Part shown: positions 61,401-64,000 of the stretch, piece after piece
Layout: every line of letters starts with the position of its first letter
Numbering within the stretch: the stretch's first letter is position 1
NCBI GenBank assembly: GCA_035772405.1
Contig: JAYKKM010000310.1
Coordinates: 2,155,001 to 2,219,000, forward strand
DNA length: 64,000 nucleotides
Source of the DNA: Chrysogorgia sp. JL179-B06
Lineage: Eukaryota; Cnidaria; Anthozoa; Scleralcyonacea; Chrysogorgiidae
Direction of reading: 5' to 3'
Program-made: the position numbers and the translations under genes
The notes under the pieces: generated by a model
Told to the model about the DNA's origin: nothing
Seen by the model: the letters and a program-made list of their open reading frames with translations, nothing else
Databases searched by the model: none

Positions 61401-64000
61401 TTAGCAGATGAATTAATTAACCTTCTGGAAGTAGAATATAAAATTATAAGCAGATGAAAAAACCAAAGTAAATCTGAAAGATTTGAGCAACAAACCACAG
61501 CACTTCATTGGAAAGCAAAAATGGGAAGGAAAGAAAATATACAATTTCAAACTGATCAATTCTTACCTTAGATGATCCCATTTAATAGAGATGACCAAAA
61601 AAGGAAACATAATCATTGTCGAGGTTTAAAAAGCTGACCATTCCCCGAAATAAAAATACAGTTTTTAGATTCAATAAAAATTTGTTCCTAATGTATTTTG
61701 GTAAAAGCCCAAATTTAATTTTTTTTCTTATCAACTAAGCCTCATCTTCAGGTTGAATGTTATTTTGAATCAACACTTGAATTCTCTTAGGTTGTTTTTT
61801 GGTGGAGATTAATTAAAATTTTTTGCTTGTGAATTATCCAATTACATGCATTTTTTTTTTATTGGTAAGAGCACATATTTCAGGGTAACAACACATCCCG
61901 ATAATAGTTTAAACTTACTCTAATAGTGAAGGCATGATTAATGGCCCAAGATATTTTACCGCCAGCAAGAATAATTTTCTGTAAATTAGTAATACTGAAG
62001 GTAAATTAATTGGAAGATCTTTATGCTTGTGAAGATAAATGAATTTTATCTTTTTAACCAGTAAGAAAAGCAAAGGCAATATTAATGCCAAAGTATTCTT
62101 TTATGGTGTGGGATGAGAATGAATTTTTAATTTGGCCAGTAAGAAGTTGAAGGCCCTTTAAGATTAATGGCAAGAATATTTATATGCTGTGAGAATTATA
62201 ATTCATCATTCTTTAAACCAGTAAAAGAGTGAATGGAATAGGAAAATGCGAAAATCATTTTTTTTGTTTGTGAAGATAACCTAATTAATCTTTTACCGCT
62301 TGTGAAAGATTTTAAAATAGAATATTACTTGAGATAACCACCCCCATAAATATTTTTGAATTGAAAAAGAAAGAGAGAGAGAGATAAAACGGAGGCAAAG
62401 TAAAAACTGTCCCTAACCAGTCAAGTTAATTTGGAAATTGTATTTTCCCGAACATTTCCGTTCTTCAGGGTATAAAATATTCATATTGTTAACTGAAATA
62501 AGAAAACGAATGTTCGAAATAATTGTTTTTTTTAGAATTTTTTATCTGGATTGGCGGTTAAATGTACAGTATAACACTCTTACATTTACAAGCGCATTTT
62601 TCCACAGGGTTGTTAAAAATCTATTGGTTAATATCAAGAAACCTTAATTTTTATCAATGCCTTCATAATCCTTTAATAAACAAAAATTAAAGTTTGGATC
62701 TTTTTTATTTTAAAAATTTTCCCTAAGTTTCTGGTTTTATTTTTTTTAATAATTCAACCACAGTAAATTTTTACAGGAAGATAAATTTTCCGAATTTGGA
62801 AAAATTAAATTGTTTTTTTTGGCCTATTATTTTGCTGGGCCGATGCAAAGTTAAACAAATAATTTTTTTTATGAACATTATATAATTTATAATAGATTTG
62901 TTACTTTTTTATATATATATTAAATATAATAATAATAAGTAACATAATAAGATTAATTTTGGATTACCCAATGCACATTTTGGCACTTATTCTTTTTGGA
63001 TGAATTTTATATAATAATATAAGCATAACAAAAGTTTTTTTTTTAATTTTTTAATAGCTTAAATAGTTTGGGAAAGTTTTTATAGAGGACCAAACTGCCC
63101 CACTTATTTGCTTCACCACTTTCCCCCACTTTCCCACACAAAGGAAAATGCCAAGGGTTGGCAAAAACTTAGAACGGCCCCAGTTCATCTCGTGGGTTTC
63201 AGTAAAATATTTACATACTGTTACTGTAAAAAATAATAGTTAATGGCTTTTTGGTAAAATTACTGTTTTATTTTGGCAGCCAAAATTATCACTCAAAAAA
63301 TTAACTACTATTAAAACCATACCTTGTTCAATTTTTTTTTTGGGGCTTGCAAAATTCAGTAGTTTAAGATTAAGGATGTAGGTTTTTTTATGGATATTGC
63401 AACGCCAAAAATGCATAGCTTGTTTTTTTCCAAATTGTTTACTGGAATTTAACCACCTATTATAATTGTAAGGTTAAATGTTATGGATACTTTACTTTGG
63501 TAGTGCTTGGTTATATAAAGCCAGTTTGTGTGACCTAAAAAACGCCAATCCTCCTAATTTTTTTCCCTCTACAACCTCAGCTTTGAAAAGAACAATCCTT
63601 TATCAAACTCGAAAGAAGGCTTTCATAACAATTTACCTATCCGTTCCAGATCGGTTTTTTGGGCACCAGCCCGATGAAAATCAGATGGGATGGCCAAAGA
63701 AGCACAACCCTCCCATGGCAAAAAGTGGAAAATTTTTAAAACCTTTTTTTTTTTTCCTTTGGCACTCCCTAATGTAAGGACCTTTTGCCTTTTCCCCTTT
63801 GCGTTGGCTGTTGATTTCTTTGTAGGTGGTTGACCACTTGTTTTTTTTTTTTTTTTTTATGACCAGGTGTTTTTTTCCAATGTGGGAGGAAGTAGAAGCA
63901 TAAGTGAGACAACTGGAACGAACGCAAAAGGACGAGAAAAGAAAGTTCATCCATTCAGGCATTGTTTGGTAAAACCATGGACTGGACCTTGATAAAACCA

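Larger units (their letters stand above)
48250..64000. other. Low-confidence sequence: homopolymer-rich, no credible gene
   Basis: From about 48,250 on there are many runs of C, G, A and T of 8 or more (for example G9 near 48,791, C12 with C7 at 52,504-52,522, C13 near 61,061, T18 near 63,841). Open frames of 60-139 codons are mostly Phe/Lys/Pro-rich products of those runs. No GT/AG exon chain or family motif was recognised. The texture differs sharply from the first 48 kb and resembles weakly corrected long-read consensus. Genuine genes may be hidden by frame noise; for instance 53,440-53,620 minus (FALGMIFLAKRPTWMEGYVV) and 60,380-60,497 plus read like protein but match no family I know. 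Confidence 0.55.

Overview
The window is eukaryotic, AT-rich, repeat-dense genomic DNA. Its coding pieces carry GT/AG introns. It holds 5'-truncated LINEs, a tRNA-Ala-like SINE, BEN-domain exons and transposase-related families (DUF6589, TNP2-like, ZNF862/KIAA1586-like, tyrosine-recombinase-like) that I know as expanded in anthozoan cnidarians. The best guess is a cnidarian, probably an anthozoan. No species can be named from the sequence, and no ordinary housekeeping gene was recognised.

Layout. 1-3,000: sparse DNA with two opposed SINE copies. 3,000-4,200: palindromic tandem repeats, SINE units, a TA microsatellite and a long hairpin. 4,256-10,850: five 5'-truncated LINE copies, all on the minus strand, each separated from the next by a TCTA/GATA microsatellite. 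10,851-13,566: a 2.7-kb element with ~335-bp inverted ends and a SAP-like ORF. 13,733-16,665: more SINE and LINE pieces on GATA-type microsatellites, plus a plus-strand LINE whose FADD motif has been deleted. 17,787-24,296: a minus-strand TNP2/CACTA-like transposase divergent from a plus-strand BEN-domain gene, whose exons were assembled here by eye.

26,620-33,169 is the most notable structure. It is a 6.55-kb segment bounded by near-perfect ~87-bp inverted repeats and contains two convergent genes: a RecQ-like helicase (plus) and a DUF6589-family protein (minus). Both carry inactivating lesions. 34,956-37,833 has a broken recombinase-like gene, cut by a foldback element with a 7-bp target duplication, then a LINE tail and a degenerate coiled-coil ORF. 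38,600-43,880 has a broken ZNF862/KIAA1586-like gene. 45,871-46,985 has the last exon of a second BEN gene, cut by a 1-kb TTAA-flanked element that carries a CXC-type cysteine-rich gene.

From about 48,250 to the end the sequence changes character: long C, G, T and A homopolymer runs, almost no credible coding, and one ~240-bp repeat whose two copies differ mainly by homopolymer length. This looks like poorly corrected long-read consensus, so little is annotated there. Several gene models upstream also need one-base corrections at homopolymers, so sequence error and real decay cannot be fully separated.
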